A DNA stretch of 10,530 bases from Candidatus Wolfebacteria bacterium CG_4_10_14_0_8_um_filter_39_64 (GCA_002784365.1 PFKY01000005.1:1-10530), one strand, 5' to 3'; positions 1-6,043 are shown, counted from the first letter of the stretch. A program made the numbers and translations. The notes: generated by a model not told the origin, from the letters alone.

Positions 1-33
1 AAAAGATAAATATAAAACATTTAATGACTCGGA

Positions 34-69
34 GAGAGGGCCACGTTCTATCCGTTAAACTATAGGGAT
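34..69 (-). tRNA. 5' part of a tRNA-Glu(CUC)-like gene, interrupted
   Basis: Read on the minus strand from base 69, the sequence folds as a tRNA 5' half. It has a 7-nt acceptor strand ATCCCTA, then TA, a D-stem GTTT/GAAC closing the loop AACGGATA, one G, the anticodon-stem strand TGGCC, then C, T and CTC (36 to 34), which reads as a Glu anticodon. The expected 3' stem GGCCA, T-arm and acceptor complement do not follow in the remaining 33 bases, which are A+T-rich. The gene is therefore either interrupted by an intron in the anticodon loop, with the 3' exon outside the window, or a truncated remnant. It starts two bases after the permease stop codon. The acceptor begins with A rather than the usual G, so the identity is tentative. 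Confidence 0.5.
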
Positions 70-70
70 G

Positions 71-1213
71 TTAATGTATTATTTCGTAAAGTATCCCGCC
101 AATAAACACCGTAATTAGAGCATAAATAATTAAAGGATTCAATTTTTTAAAAATAATTTGTTCGGCTTTTGCCTTAGATGCCCTTATCCACATTAAAACA
201 ATAAAAATGCCTTCCAAGGCTATAAAAATGCCGCCAACCAGACCGACCAGAGTTAAAAAACTTTGAAAGCCCCAAAAATATAGGAGCGCTGGCAATACCA
301 CTACTGTCAGGCCAGCCAAAATCTTGGGAAATTTCAAATCAAATTTCAGGGAATTTTTAATATCTAAACCAATAATAATATAAGAGCTCCAGAGCGAAAT
401 CAGGCCGAAGATTCCAACAAGTGTTAAAACCCACTGGGGTATTTGGCCTACTAATCCCGAGACCGCGTCTTCAGAAACGATTTCCGATAGTCCCCAAATC
501 CCAAAAACAAACAACAAATAAACCAGGGCGGGCATCAAAGTCCCTAAAATAATCGGCGTCTTGGCTTGAACCAACGGCTCTCTGATTTTTTGAAAATAAC
601 TAATTACGGCCGGAATAGCCGTTCGGCCCATCAAAGCGAAAAGGACCGCTCCGTAGGGAAGGAAAATATTTTGGAGATTGAAGGTCGGTACAGAAATTAT
701 TTTGCCAAAATAACCCAGCCCATAGCTGAAAATTATTAGAATAATCGCAATAATGCCTCCGGTGATTAAAAATTCCGAAAAAGCGATTCGCCGGATTCCT
801 AAAAAAATGGCGGCTGAGCCGAAAAACCAAAAAATTAAAAGTTTAGAAGCATCAGAAATATCCAAGCCTATTGGGTAAATCAAATTAATAAAACTGATTG
901 ACAAAATTAAATAAACAGTTAAAACAAAAAGCATTCCAATAATGGTCGTTAAAATTGCCAGCCAGAAACCCCAGTTTCCCAAATAAATTTTGGCGTAGCC
1001 GGGAAATCGATGGAAATTTCTGCCTCCTTCGGTTTTTAAAATTAAATCCGCATACATTAAGTGGATGAAAACGAAAGCAACGCTAAAAAATCCTAAATAA
1101 AATAAACCGGTCATAATTCCGGCTTTTTCAAAAACAAAGGGCAGGGCAAAAACGCCTGCGCCAATAATTGTTCCGGCCAACAAAGAAGCCGGCAGAATAA
1201 TATTCTTATACAT
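71..1213 (-). CDS. aromatic amino acid permease-like membrane transporter
   Basis: A 380-residue integral membrane protein with about 11 hydrophobic segments and a very short cytoplasmic N terminus. TM1 carries GTIIGAGVFALP (residues 14-25), the glycine-rich unwound-helix signature of amino acid/polyamine/organocation-fold transporters. The overall shape fits the tryptophan/tyrosine permease (HAAAP) family found in many Patescibacteria. The likely role is cation-coupled uptake of an amino acid across the cytoplasmic membrane; the substrate cannot be read from sequence. It is the last gene of the minus-strand operon, 11 nt after the MgtC-like gene, and its stop codon almost touches the tRNA-like sequence. 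There is no Shine-Dalgarno site before the ATG, as for its operon partners. The fold and transport role are fairly sure, the aromatic specificity is not. Confidence 0.8.
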   Translation of the reverse strand: MYKNIILPASLLAGTIIGAGVFALPFVFEKAGIMTGLFYLGFFSVAFVFIHLMYADLILKTEGGRNFHRFPGYAKIYLGNWGFWLAILTTIIGMLFVLTVYLILSISFINLIYPIGLDISDASKLLIFWFFGSAAIFLGIRRIAFSEFLITGGIIAIILIIFSYGLGYFGKIISVPTFNLQNIFLPYGAVLFALMGRTAIPAVISYFQKIREPLVQAKTPIILGTLMPALVYLLFVFGIWGLSEIVSEDAVSGLVGQIPQWVLTLVGIFGLISLWSSYIIIGLDIKNSLKFDLKFPKILAGLTVVVLPALLYFWGFQSFLTLVGLVGGIFIALEGIFIVLMWIRASKAKAEQIIFKKLNPLIIYALITVFIGGILYEIIH

Positions 1214-1224
1214 TGACTGTTAAA

Positions 1225-1686
1225 TTAAAGCTCTTGGTTGTCTTTGGGCGGTTTACTGGCTAATTTTTTAACCAGCTGATTTTCTATGAACCAAAAAACG
1301 ACGAAAATCGAAACTACCAAGAAAGTGGTAAAAACAGCCAACAGATAAATTTTAAAGCCAACAGCCATTCCGATGGCTGCTGCTACCCAAAGGCCGGCAG
1401 CCGTGGTCAATCCCCTTAATTGAGAACTGTGAAAAATTATCAAGCCGGCGCCGATAAATCCCACTCCCAAAACAATCTGGGACGGAATTCGGGAAACGTC
1501 AAAAAGATATTTTGCATCAGAAAATTTTTCCGAGGCAATTATTGAGATAATCGTAAAAAAAGCCGCGCCCAAACCGACCAAAGCAAAGGTGCGCATCCCG
1601 GCCGCTTTTTTAGAAAGTTCTCTTTCTAATCCAACGAAGGCACCCAAAACGGTTGCCAAAACAAGTTGGCCAAAAAATTCAAGCAT
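1225..1686 (-). CDS. MgtC/SapB-family membrane protein
   Basis: A 153-residue protein with the conserved MgtC core. It shows GAFVGLERE (residues 15-23), a following MRTFALVGLGAA (31-42), the segment QIVLGVGFIGAG (70-81) and RGLTTAAGLWVAAAIGMAVG (91-110), all in hydrophobic helices. About four to five membrane segments are visible. It lacks the soluble C-terminal ACT-like domain of full-length MgtC (roughly 230 aa), ending instead in a short charged tail, so it is the short SapB/YhiD-type form. Family members are linked to Mg2+ limitation, acid or intramacrophage survival and F-ATPase modulation in other bacteria; none of that can be assigned here. It sits 9 nt after the EF-Tu-domain-like gene and 11 nt before the permease gene, so co-transcription is likely. 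Confidence 0.88.
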   Translation of the reverse strand: MLEFFGQLVLATVLGAFVGLERELSKKAAGMRTFALVGLGAAFFTIISIIASEKFSDAKYLFDVSRIPSQIVLGVGFIGAGLIIFHSSQLRGLTTAAGLWVAAAIGMAVGFKIYLLAVFTTFLVVSIFVVFWFIENQLVKKLASKPPKDNQEL

Positions 1687-1695
1687 AATTTTAAT

Positions 1696-1947
1696 TTAAG
1701 CGCTGTAGACTTCGTCGCTTTCTCTCACTTTTTGTTCTGCTTTAATCCCCACCTCCTGTCCTTTTTTGGCGCTTCCGATATCTTTATGGTCATACTGCAT
1801 TGAGTCAATTTTCTGACTGAAGTCGGTATGAGGACCCTTAAAATGAATCGTTTCGCCCAGTTTTATCTCGCGATTAAATTTAACAATCGCCACGCCAATG
1901 CCGCCGTAATAGTGAGTTACCTTACCGATAGGTTTTTCCTCTGCCAT
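1696..1947 (-). CDS. stand-alone EF-Tu domain 2-like beta-barrel protein
   Basis: An 83-residue soluble protein. Its IGKVTHYYGGIGVAIVKF opening, the central LGETIHFKGPHTDF and the KKGQEVGIKAE region follow the pattern of translation-factor domain 2 (the oligonucleotide/RNA-binding barrel of EF-Tu and IF2), but with no GTPase domain. Proteins of this size are commonly annotated as translation elongation factor-like in Patescibacteria and archaea; a related barrel is found at the C terminus of U32 peptidases. Function is unknown; RNA or ribosome association is only an inference from the fold. It is the middle gene of the operon, 12 nt after the LOG gene, with an A+T-rich leader and no Shine-Dalgarno site. 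Confidence 0.75.
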   Translation of the reverse strand: MAEEKPIGKVTHYYGGIGVAIVKFNREIKLGETIHFKGPHTDFSQKIDSMQYDHKDIGSAKKGQEVGIKAEQKVRESDEVYSA

Positions 1948-1959
1948 AAATTAATATAT

Positions 1960-2538
1960 TTAGTTATTATTGCGACCTTTTTCTTTTTTAATTAATTCGA
2001 TTAATTTGGAAACTAATTCTTTTGGGTCTCGGGAAAAAATTATTTTCCCTTTTATTTCTTCGGCGCGGTGGGATTTTTCAATCATTGTCTTAACCAGTTC
2101 ATCGGTTTCCCAATCGCCCTCTAAAATGCCGATGGGTTTTTTGTCCTCAAAAGCTATGGTGAATTCGTTAATCGTTCCCATCCGGCCGCAACCGACAATC
2201 ACCGCATCGGCGGCCCGGGTCAAAAGCAAATTGCGGCCCGAGTAGCCAAAGCCGGTGTAAATAATCAAATCCTGATAATCAACCGGCAATTCATATTTCT
2301 TAATATGTTCTTGTTCTGAAGAGGCCGGCGAGATTCCTACCACAATGCCGTCAGCTGCTTTTGCGCCTTTGGCTGTCCAGTAGGGGAAACCCGTAGTTGC
2401 TCCGTTAACCAGAACCGCTCCTTGACGAATAATTTCCTTTCCCAATTCTTCGGCTATAACAAAGGCATCTTGGCCGCACTGGCCGGTTTCCGCCGCTCCG
2501 GAAACGCAGATTTTGTATTTGGGATAATTATTTGTCAT
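1960..2538 (-). CDS. TIGR00725-type LOG family (Rossmann-like) protein
   Basis: A 192-residue Rossmann-like protein of the SLOG/lysine-decarboxylase-like superfamily, related to the nucleotide-binding fold of DprA. An early glycine turn lies at GAAETGQCG (residues 14-22), GYSGRNLLLTRAADAVIV spans 98-115, and the family's PGGxGTxxE signature appears as CGRMGTINE (117-125). The GT and E are kept, but the first proline-glycine pair is altered. LOG proteins release cytokinin-like bases from nucleoside monophosphates, while the TIGR00725 branch has no established substrate; binding of a nucleotide derivative is inference. No Shine-Dalgarno site precedes the ATG, but a TGCTATAAT extended -10 lies 13-21 bases upstream, so the gene may also have its own near-leaderless transcript. 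Confidence 0.82.
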   Translation of the reverse strand: MTNNYPKYKICVSGAAETGQCGQDAFVIAEELGKEIIRQGAVLVNGATTGFPYWTAKGAKAADGIVVGISPASSEQEHIKKYELPVDYQDLIIYTGFGYSGRNLLLTRAADAVIVGCGRMGTINEFTIAFEDKKPIGILEGDWETDELVKTMIEKSHRAEEIKGKIIFSRDPKELVSKLIELIKKEKGRNNN

Positions 2539-2550
2539 CGCTTTGTCTTA

Positions 2551-2559
2551 ATTATAGCA
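2551..2559 (-). promoter_or_regulatory. extended -10 promoter before the LOG gene
   Basis: On the minus strand the sequence reads TGCTATAAT, a consensus extended -10, overlapping the stop codon of the upstream nuclease gene. Initiation about 7 nt downstream would leave a leader of only about 6 nt before the LOG ATG. The -35 match is weak (CTTCAT at an 18-nt spacing), as is common with extended -10 promoters. Confidence 0.45.
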
Positions 2560-3919
2560 TAACTTCCTCGCCTAATGAAGGTATAACCGTCTCTACTGCC
2601 AACTCATCCCTTATCTTTTGCGCCAAAGGCAACATCTGGTCTTCTTCGCCCTGGACCAAAAAAACTTTCTTTAAACTTAACTTCATCGGTCGCAACCAAT
2701 CCAAAAGTCGATTCTGGTCGGCGTGAGCTGAATAACCGGCGATTGCCCTAATCCGACATTTCACGGGAATTTCTTCGCCAAAAATTTTCACTGCTTTAAC
2801 TCCTTCTAAGATTCGTCTTCCCAAAGAACCGTTAACCTGATAACTGATAAACAAAATGGTACTTTTGGAGTCAGATAAATAACGGCGTTCGTGGTGTAAT
2901 ATTCTACCGCCTTGCGACATTCCGGCGCCGGCAATAATAACTTTCGGGGCCGATACATCATTAATTTCTTTTGATTGTTCGGTGGTCAAAGCCAGTTTCA
3001 GGCCGGGAAAATTGAAAATCGCGTCCCCTTTTTTAAACATGGAAATCGCTTCTTGGTCAAAATAATTCGGGTTCTGGGAATATTTTTTGTAAACCGAGGT
3101 CAGTTTAATTGCCAAAGGGCTGTCAATAAAAATCGGCACCTTGGGGATGCGACCGTTTTCCACCAATTCGTTCAGTTCAAACAATAATTCTTGTGTCCGC
3201 TCCATGGCAAAAGCCGGAATCATCAAAACCCCGCCAGATTTAACCGTTTCCTCAATTGTGTCTTCAAGGATATCTTTTCGGACGGCTACGCCCTCATGAA
3301 TTCGATTGCCATAAGTTGATTCAATTAGAGCATACTCTGCTTCTTTTATAATTTCTGTATCTCTAACCAGGGGTGCTGGCACATTGCCCAAATCGCCGGA
3401 AAAAACAATACGTTTGCCGTCGGCTGAAACTACGATAAAACTTGAACCCAAGATATGGCCGGCATCGTAAAATTCAATTTCGAGGCTGGCCAATTTAAAT
3501 TTTTGATGATAGTCGATGGTTTTCCATAAAGCCATTACTTTATTAACGTCTTCTAAATTGTAAATTGGCATCAATTTCTTTTCTTCGGCTTCTTTTATTA
3601 AAAGATGTTCGGAATCAATTAAAAGTTGTTCACTAAAATCTCTGGTCGGAGGAGTGGAAAAAATTTCTCCCCGAAATCCGGCTTTGTAAAGTTGGGGCAG
3701 CCGACCGATATGGTCAATATGAGCGTGAGTGATTAAAACCGCCTCAATAGTCTTTGGGTCGTAAGGAAACGGTTCGTAATTGTGGCGTTCGCAAAAACTT
3801 GAACCTTGATACAAACCGCAATCAACTAAAATTCTTGTCGCTTGTCGCTTGCCGCTTGTCTCTAATAAATAATTAGAGCCGGTTATATTCTTAGCGCCGC
3901 CGTAAAAAGTCAATTTCAT
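2552..3919 (-). CDS. MBL-fold/beta-CASP RNA-processing nuclease-like protein
   Basis: A 455-residue metallo-beta-lactamase-fold protein of the beta-CASP (CPSF-73/YsxA-like, 'RNA specificity factor') group. Numbering from MKLTF, the zinc ligands are THAHIDH (H65, H67, D69, H70), H155 in DAGHILG and D176 in SGDLG. Motif A is E200 in IESTYGN, and motif B is H399 in GYSAHAD. Other family signatures are PAFAMERTQELLF, FIDSPLA and GAGMSQGGRI. The expected motif C histidine (LVHGE) is glutamine here (LVQGE, Q423), which is unusual. The start at 3919 is preferred over an in-frame ATG at 3952 because the family begins here and because a -35/-10 pair places the transcription start on this ATG. A heptamer tandem repeat lies in codons 20-29. 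It is the first gene of the five-gene minus-strand operon. Confidence 0.87.
   Translation of the reverse strand: MKLTFYGGAKNITGSNYLLETSGKRQATRILVDCGLYQGSSFCERHNYEPFPYDPKTIEAVLITHAHIDHIGRLPQLYKAGFRGEIFSTPPTRDFSEQLLIDSEHLLIKEAEEKKLMPIYNLEDVNKVMALWKTIDYHQKFKLASLEIEFYDAGHILGSSFIVVSADGKRIVFSGDLGNVPAPLVRDTEIIKEAEYALIESTYGNRIHEGVAVRKDILEDTIEETVKSGGVLMIPAFAMERTQELLFELNELVENGRIPKVPIFIDSPLAIKLTSVYKKYSQNPNYFDQEAISMFKKGDAIFNFPGLKLALTTEQSKEINDVSAPKVIIAGAGMSQGGRILHHERRYLSDSKSTILFISYQVNGSLGRRILEGVKAVKIFGEEIPVKCRIRAIAGYSAHADQNRLLDWLRPMKLSLKKVFLVQGEEDQMLPLAQKIRDELAVETVIPSLGEEVML
3834..3861. repeat. four tandem 7-bp units inside the nuclease gene
   Basis: Four consecutive heptamers on plus: CTTGTCG, CTTGTCG, CTTGCCG, CTTGTCT. 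They encode the SGKRQATR stretch in the nuclease N terminus, where relatives usually have a shorter turn. A unit of 7 is not a multiple of 3, so gain or loss of one copy would shift the frame. Confidence 0.85.
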
Positions 3920-3925
3920 GCCATA

Positions 3926-3954
3926 ATTGTATAAATTTTTAGACGAAAACACAA
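3926..3954 (-). promoter_or_regulatory. promoter of the five-gene minus-strand operon, leaderless
   Basis: On the minus strand there is TTGTGT (3954-3949), a 17-nt spacer, then TACAAT (3931-3926). A start 7 nt downstream of the -10 falls on base 3919, the A of the nuclease ATG, so the transcript would be leaderless. This agrees with the absence of any Shine-Dalgarno site. Confidence 0.5.
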
Positions 3955-3967
3955 AAAAGCAAAGCCC

Positions 3968-3996
3968 TTTACAAATTTGAAAAAATATGCTATAAA
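3968..3996 (+). promoter_or_regulatory. strong extended -10 promoter of the small-gene pair
   Basis: TTTACA (3968-3973), a 17-nt spacer, then TATAAA (3991-3996) preceded by TGC, an extended -10. The predicted start is near 4003, giving a leader of about 35 nt. It is back-to-back with the divergent promoter of the nuclease operon, with 13 bp between the two -35 boxes. Confidence 0.65.
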
Positions 3997-4037
3997 GGAA
4001 CTAGCGTAAAATTAATTTTTAAATAAGGGAGGTAAAG

Positions 4038-4226
4038 ATGAGAAATGCAAAGATCGTCAAAGGAGAAATTTTTAATCTGTTTTTTCTTCTATTGGTCATT
4101 TATATCTGTGTTGGTGTCTTTTCTCTGCTTGCTGTGGCCATGGGAGAAGATGTCCCCTATATGCCATTTTGGCATGCGCCGTGGGGGTGGTTGTTGTGGT
4201 TGTTTAACTTTCTCGGGATTAATTGA
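4038..4226 (+). CDS. small Trp-rich membrane protein, unknown function
   Basis: A 62-residue protein I do not recognise. Residues 1-11 are polar and basic, and residues 12-35 form a clear membrane helix (FNLFFLLLVIYICVGVFSLL). An acidic turn follows (GEDVPYMPFW), then a Trp-rich, partly hydrophobic end (HAPWGWLLWLFNFLG) that could be a second, interfacial or membrane segment. The positive N terminus suggests its start is cytoplasmic. The start is well supported: AGGGAGGT lies 5-12 nt upstream of the ATG, a far stronger ribosome binding site than those of neighbouring genes. An overlapping frame starting at 4045 has no such signal and is rejected. It is followed 20 nt later by a zinc-ribbon gene in the same transcription unit, so the two may act together. 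Confidence 0.72.
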   Translation: MRNAKIVKGEIFNLFFLLLVIYICVGVFSLLAVAMGEDVPYMPFWHAPWGWLLWLFNFLGIN

Positions 4227-4246
4227 GATTATTTAGGAGGTGATAG

Positions 4247-4426
4247 ATGTATCATTGTAAAAACTGCGGATGTCAGGTCCAGCCGCGGACCACTAAGTGT
4301 CCGAATTGTGATGAAAACCCATATATTTTTTCTCGCGGTAAAACATTTACCAAGCAAGAAATGGAGGGTAGAAAGAAATTTTTTGACGCACTTTCAAAAA
4401 CCCGCGCCTTGCTTCGCGACAAGTAG
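4247..4426 (+). CDS. small zinc-ribbon protein, unknown function
   Basis: A 59-residue protein starting MYHCKNCGCQ. It has C4, C7 and C9, then C18 and C21 in KCPNC, so a CxxC...CxxC zinc ribbon is formed in the first 25 residues. The rest is polar and basic, ending in KTRALLRDK, with no membrane segment. Small ribbons of this kind bind nucleic acid or act as structural adaptors, but no partner or activity can be named. Strong support comes from TAGGAGGTGA, a near-perfect ribosome binding site just before the ATG, and from a rho-independent terminator 14 nt after the TAG stop. It is the second gene of a two-gene plus-strand unit wedged between minus-strand operons. Confidence 0.72.
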   Translation: MYHCKNCGCQVQPRTTKCPNCDENPYIFSRGKTFTKQEMEGRKKFFDALSKTRALLRDK

Positions 4427-4440
4427 TACCATACCTATAG

Positions 4441-4476
4441 AAGGCTCTCCAAAAGAGAGCCTTATTTTTTATTTTT
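4441..4476 (+). terminator. rho-independent terminator of the small-gene pair
   Basis: A 9-bp stem AAGGCTCTC/GAGAGCCTT closes the loop CAAAA and is followed by ATTTTTTATTTTT. It lies 14 nt after the zinc-ribbon stop codon. Confidence 0.9.
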
Positions 4477-4483
4477 ACAAATA

Positions 4484-4513
4484 TTGGACTTGCGATGTCC
4501 AAAAAGTTAAAAT
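4484..4513 (+). promoter_or_regulatory. possible ferredoxin promoter inside an inverted repeat
   Basis: TTGGAC (4484-4489), an 18-nt spacer, then TAAAAT (4508-4513), with a predicted start near 4520. The -35 box overlaps the left arm of the 14-bp inverted repeat, and the initial transcript would contain the right arm, so a bound protein could block initiation. Confidence 0.4.
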
Positions 4514-4537
4514 AAAATAATTGGGACATCGCAAGTC
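4487..4537. repeat. 14-bp inverted repeat in front of the ferredoxin gene
   Basis: The arms GACTTGCGATGTCC (4487-4500) and GGACATCGCAAGTC (4524-4537) match perfectly across a 23-nt A+T-rich spacer. Each arm is itself nearly dyad-symmetric, with GGAC and GTCC at its ends. The right arm ends 2 nt before the ferredoxin ATG. It could be a pair of operator sites or a hairpin. Confidence 0.85.
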
Positions 4538-4539
4538 TT

Positions 4540-4755
4540 ATGCCTAAAATTATTCATCAGCAGAAAAAATGTATTGGTTGCGGCACTTGCGCGGCGGTCT
4601 GCCCGAAATTTTTTGAAATGAGCGAAAAAGACGGTTTGGCGGTTTTAAAAAATTCAAAAAAAGCCGGAAAAGATTTTGAATTAGAAATAGATAAAGTTGG
4701 TTGTATTAAAGAGGCAGCAGAAATGTGCCCCATGAAAATCATTAAAATACTTTAA
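4540..4755 (+). CDS. [4Fe-4S] ferredoxin
   Basis: A 71-residue soluble electron carrier. Residues 11-22 read CIGCGTCAAVCP, giving cluster ligands C11, C14 and C17, with the fourth ligand C63 in MCP near the C terminus. C21 and C55 are the extra pair that forms a disulfide in single-cluster ferredoxins of the Thermotoga/Pyrococcus type, so one cluster rather than two is expected. No Shine-Dalgarno site is present: the sequence before the ATG is the right arm of an inverted repeat. Its stop overlaps, tail to tail, the stop of an FNR-type flavoprotein gene on the other strand, and NifS and IscU lie just beyond. A role as redox partner of that flavoprotein, possibly in Fe-S assembly, is inferred from position. 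Confidence 0.9.
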   Translation: MPKIIHQQKKCIGCGTCAAVCPKFFEMSEKDGLAVLKNSKKAGKDFELEIDKVGCIKEAAEMCPMKIIKIL

Positions 4756-5483
4756 TAAAAGGCTTCGGTTTTTATAAAGTTTTCTTTGACGCCGTTCTTT
4801 TTTAACTCCTTCCATAAATCATTTACAAATTCAATTGGACCGCAAATAAAGAAATACTTACCCTTTAAGATTTTGAGTTGTTTTTTTATTGTTTTAACAT
4901 TGAGCCGACTAAATTTTTTAATTCTTTTATCTTTAGTTTTTTCTCTGGTCAAAAGGTAAATTACTTTGAAATTGGGCGATGGGTCGGCAATTTTATTCAA
5001 TTCTTTAAAAAAGATAATTTCTTTTTTTGTCTTGCTGCTGTAAAACAAAGTGATTTTGTTGCGTGATAACAAACCTCGATTAGCCCAATCTTTTATAATG
5101 CTGTAAAAGGGGGTAATGCCAATACCGCCGGCTAAAAAAACTATATTTTTCATTGATTCCTGGGGGTAAAAATTTCCAGCCGGAAAGCTAATGTTCATCC
5201 GTTCTCCTATTTTTAAATTATGTAAAGCTGAAGAAAAAGCGCCTAATTTTTTGATTGTTAACGCTAAAAATTTGTCTTGCGGAACACTGGAGATTGAATA
5301 AGCCCTAATCTTTCCTGCGGCCCGATTATCAAGAAAAGAAACCAAAGCAAATTGACCCGGCTCAAAAGAAAGAGTCGCGCTTTTAACAGGTGAAAATTTT
5401 AGAGTCAGCACTCCTTCGGCCTCCTTAATCTTTTGTTTAAGAACAAAAATATTATTTTGTCTCTTTATTTTTGAGGTAGTCAT
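4752..5483 (-). CDS. FNR-type FAD/NAD(P)H oxidoreductase
   Basis: A 243-residue flavoprotein of the ferredoxin-NADP reductase fold. Residues 1-105 form the FAD-binding barrel with RAYSISS (60-66), and residues 113-243 form the NAD(P)-binding part with AGGIGITPFYS (118-128), ICGP (213-216) and a C-terminal aromatic tail TEAFY (239-243). There is no fused [2Fe-2S] domain, so electrons must pass to a separate carrier; the convergent ferredoxin gene next door is the obvious candidate. The start overlaps the last 32 nt of the scaffold gene, indicating translational coupling. The family includes ferredoxin reductases, oxygenase reductases and PyrK-like subunits; the pairing with ferredoxin and ISC genes favours a ferredoxin reductase role, which is inference. 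Confidence 0.85.
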   Translation of the reverse strand: MTTSKIKRQNNIFVLKQKIKEAEGVLTLKFSPVKSATLSFEPGQFALVSFLDNRAAGKIRAYSISSVPQDKFLALTIKKLGAFSSALHNLKIGERMNISFPAGNFYPQESMKNIVFLAGGIGITPFYSIIKDWANRGLLSRNKITLFYSSKTKKEIIFFKELNKIADPSPNFKVIYLLTREKTKDKRIKKFSRLNVKTIKKQLKILKGKYFFICGPIEFVNDLWKELKKNGVKENFIKTEAFY

Positions 5484-5913
5484 TAATTGCTTCTTTCAAG
5501 GCGTCCAGACCCAAAACCGAGCAATGAAATTTCAGTTCCGGCAAACCGCCTAATCTTTCAATAATTTGTTGGGGTTTCAAGTTAAGGGCTTTCTTTACGG
5601 CTATGCCGCCTTTTTCTGTGACCATCACCGAGAGCATTGAGGTGGCGGAGATGGCTGAAGCGCAGCCATAGGTGCGCCATTTACAATCTTTAATTTTCTG
5701 AGTTTTAGGGTCAACTTTAATCCAAAGCGCCATTATATCGCCGCATAAGGGATTTCCGGCAATTCCTTTTCCGTCATATTGATAATTTGTTTCGTCCAGT
5801 AAAACGTTTCGGGGATGAAAAAAATGGTCCTTGACTATTCCGGTATAAAGCCAAGATTTTCCTTTATTTTTCCCAATGACATCGCCGATTTTTTTGTTTT
5901 TTTTCTTTTTCAC
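5452..5913 (-). CDS. iscU: IscU/NifU-type Fe-S cluster scaffold
   Basis: A 153-residue scaffold protein on which new Fe-S clusters are built. The three conserved cysteines are present: C57 in GNPLCGD with D59, C84 in YGCAS, and C131 in KFHCS with H130. The HPRN motif (33-36) and the C-terminal ALKEAINDYL fit the IscU/SufU family. It carries about 20 extra Lys-rich N-terminal residues and lacks the LPPVK-type chaperone-binding site after the third cysteine. The start codon is GTG, and its G belongs to the end of an inserted 130-bp element. Removing that element restores ATG in the same frame, so this start is well supported despite being rare. It follows nifS and overlaps the flavoprotein gene by 32 nt. 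Confidence 0.9.
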   Translation of the reverse strand: MKKKKNKKIGDVIGKNKGKSWLYTGIVKDHFFHPRNVLLDETNYQYDGKGIAGNPLCGDIMALWIKVDPKTQKIKDCKWRTYGCASAISATSMLSVMVTEKGGIAVKKALNLKPQQIIERLGGLPELKFHCSVLGLDALKEAINDYLKNKETK

Positions 5914-6042
5914 CCCGTTAGAAGTCTGTCTTTGTATAGCACCAAGCTAAATTCAGACAGAACTTGGTTTTTCTTTATACCCCGTTATTACCCAGCAGAA
6001 AAATTTTCAAGAAAATTTTTCTGCTAAAGACTTCTAACGGGG
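5913..6042. mobile_element. MITE-like element with 15-bp TIRs and TTCA duplication
   Basis: A 130-bp unit with perfect terminal inverted repeats CCCCGTTAGAAGTCT (5913-5927) and AGACTTCTAACGGGG (6028-6042). It is flanked by direct repeats TTCA (5909-5912 and 6043-6046), which look like a 4-bp target-site duplication. Inside are a third copy of the ACCCCGTTA motif (5979-5987), a 15-bp hairpin with a 2-nt loop (5994-6008/6011-6025), and two crossing stems (5925-5931 with 5955-5961, 5941-5946 with 5963-5968) that could form a pseudoknot. It has no coding capacity. Deleting it with one TTCA makes nifS stop and iscU start overlap as ATGA, strong evidence of insertion. Confidence 0.8.
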
Positions 6043-6043
6043 T

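Noticed and set aside
3920-3952. Upstream in-frame ATG adding 11 residues to the nuclease
   Set aside because: The extra residues are not typical of the family and the segment overlaps the -10 and most of the promoter that points to 3919.
4045-4236. Alternative 63-aa reading frame over the small membrane gene
   Set aside because: It lacks a ribosome binding site at the right spacing, whereas the frame starting at 4038 has one and encodes a clear membrane helix.
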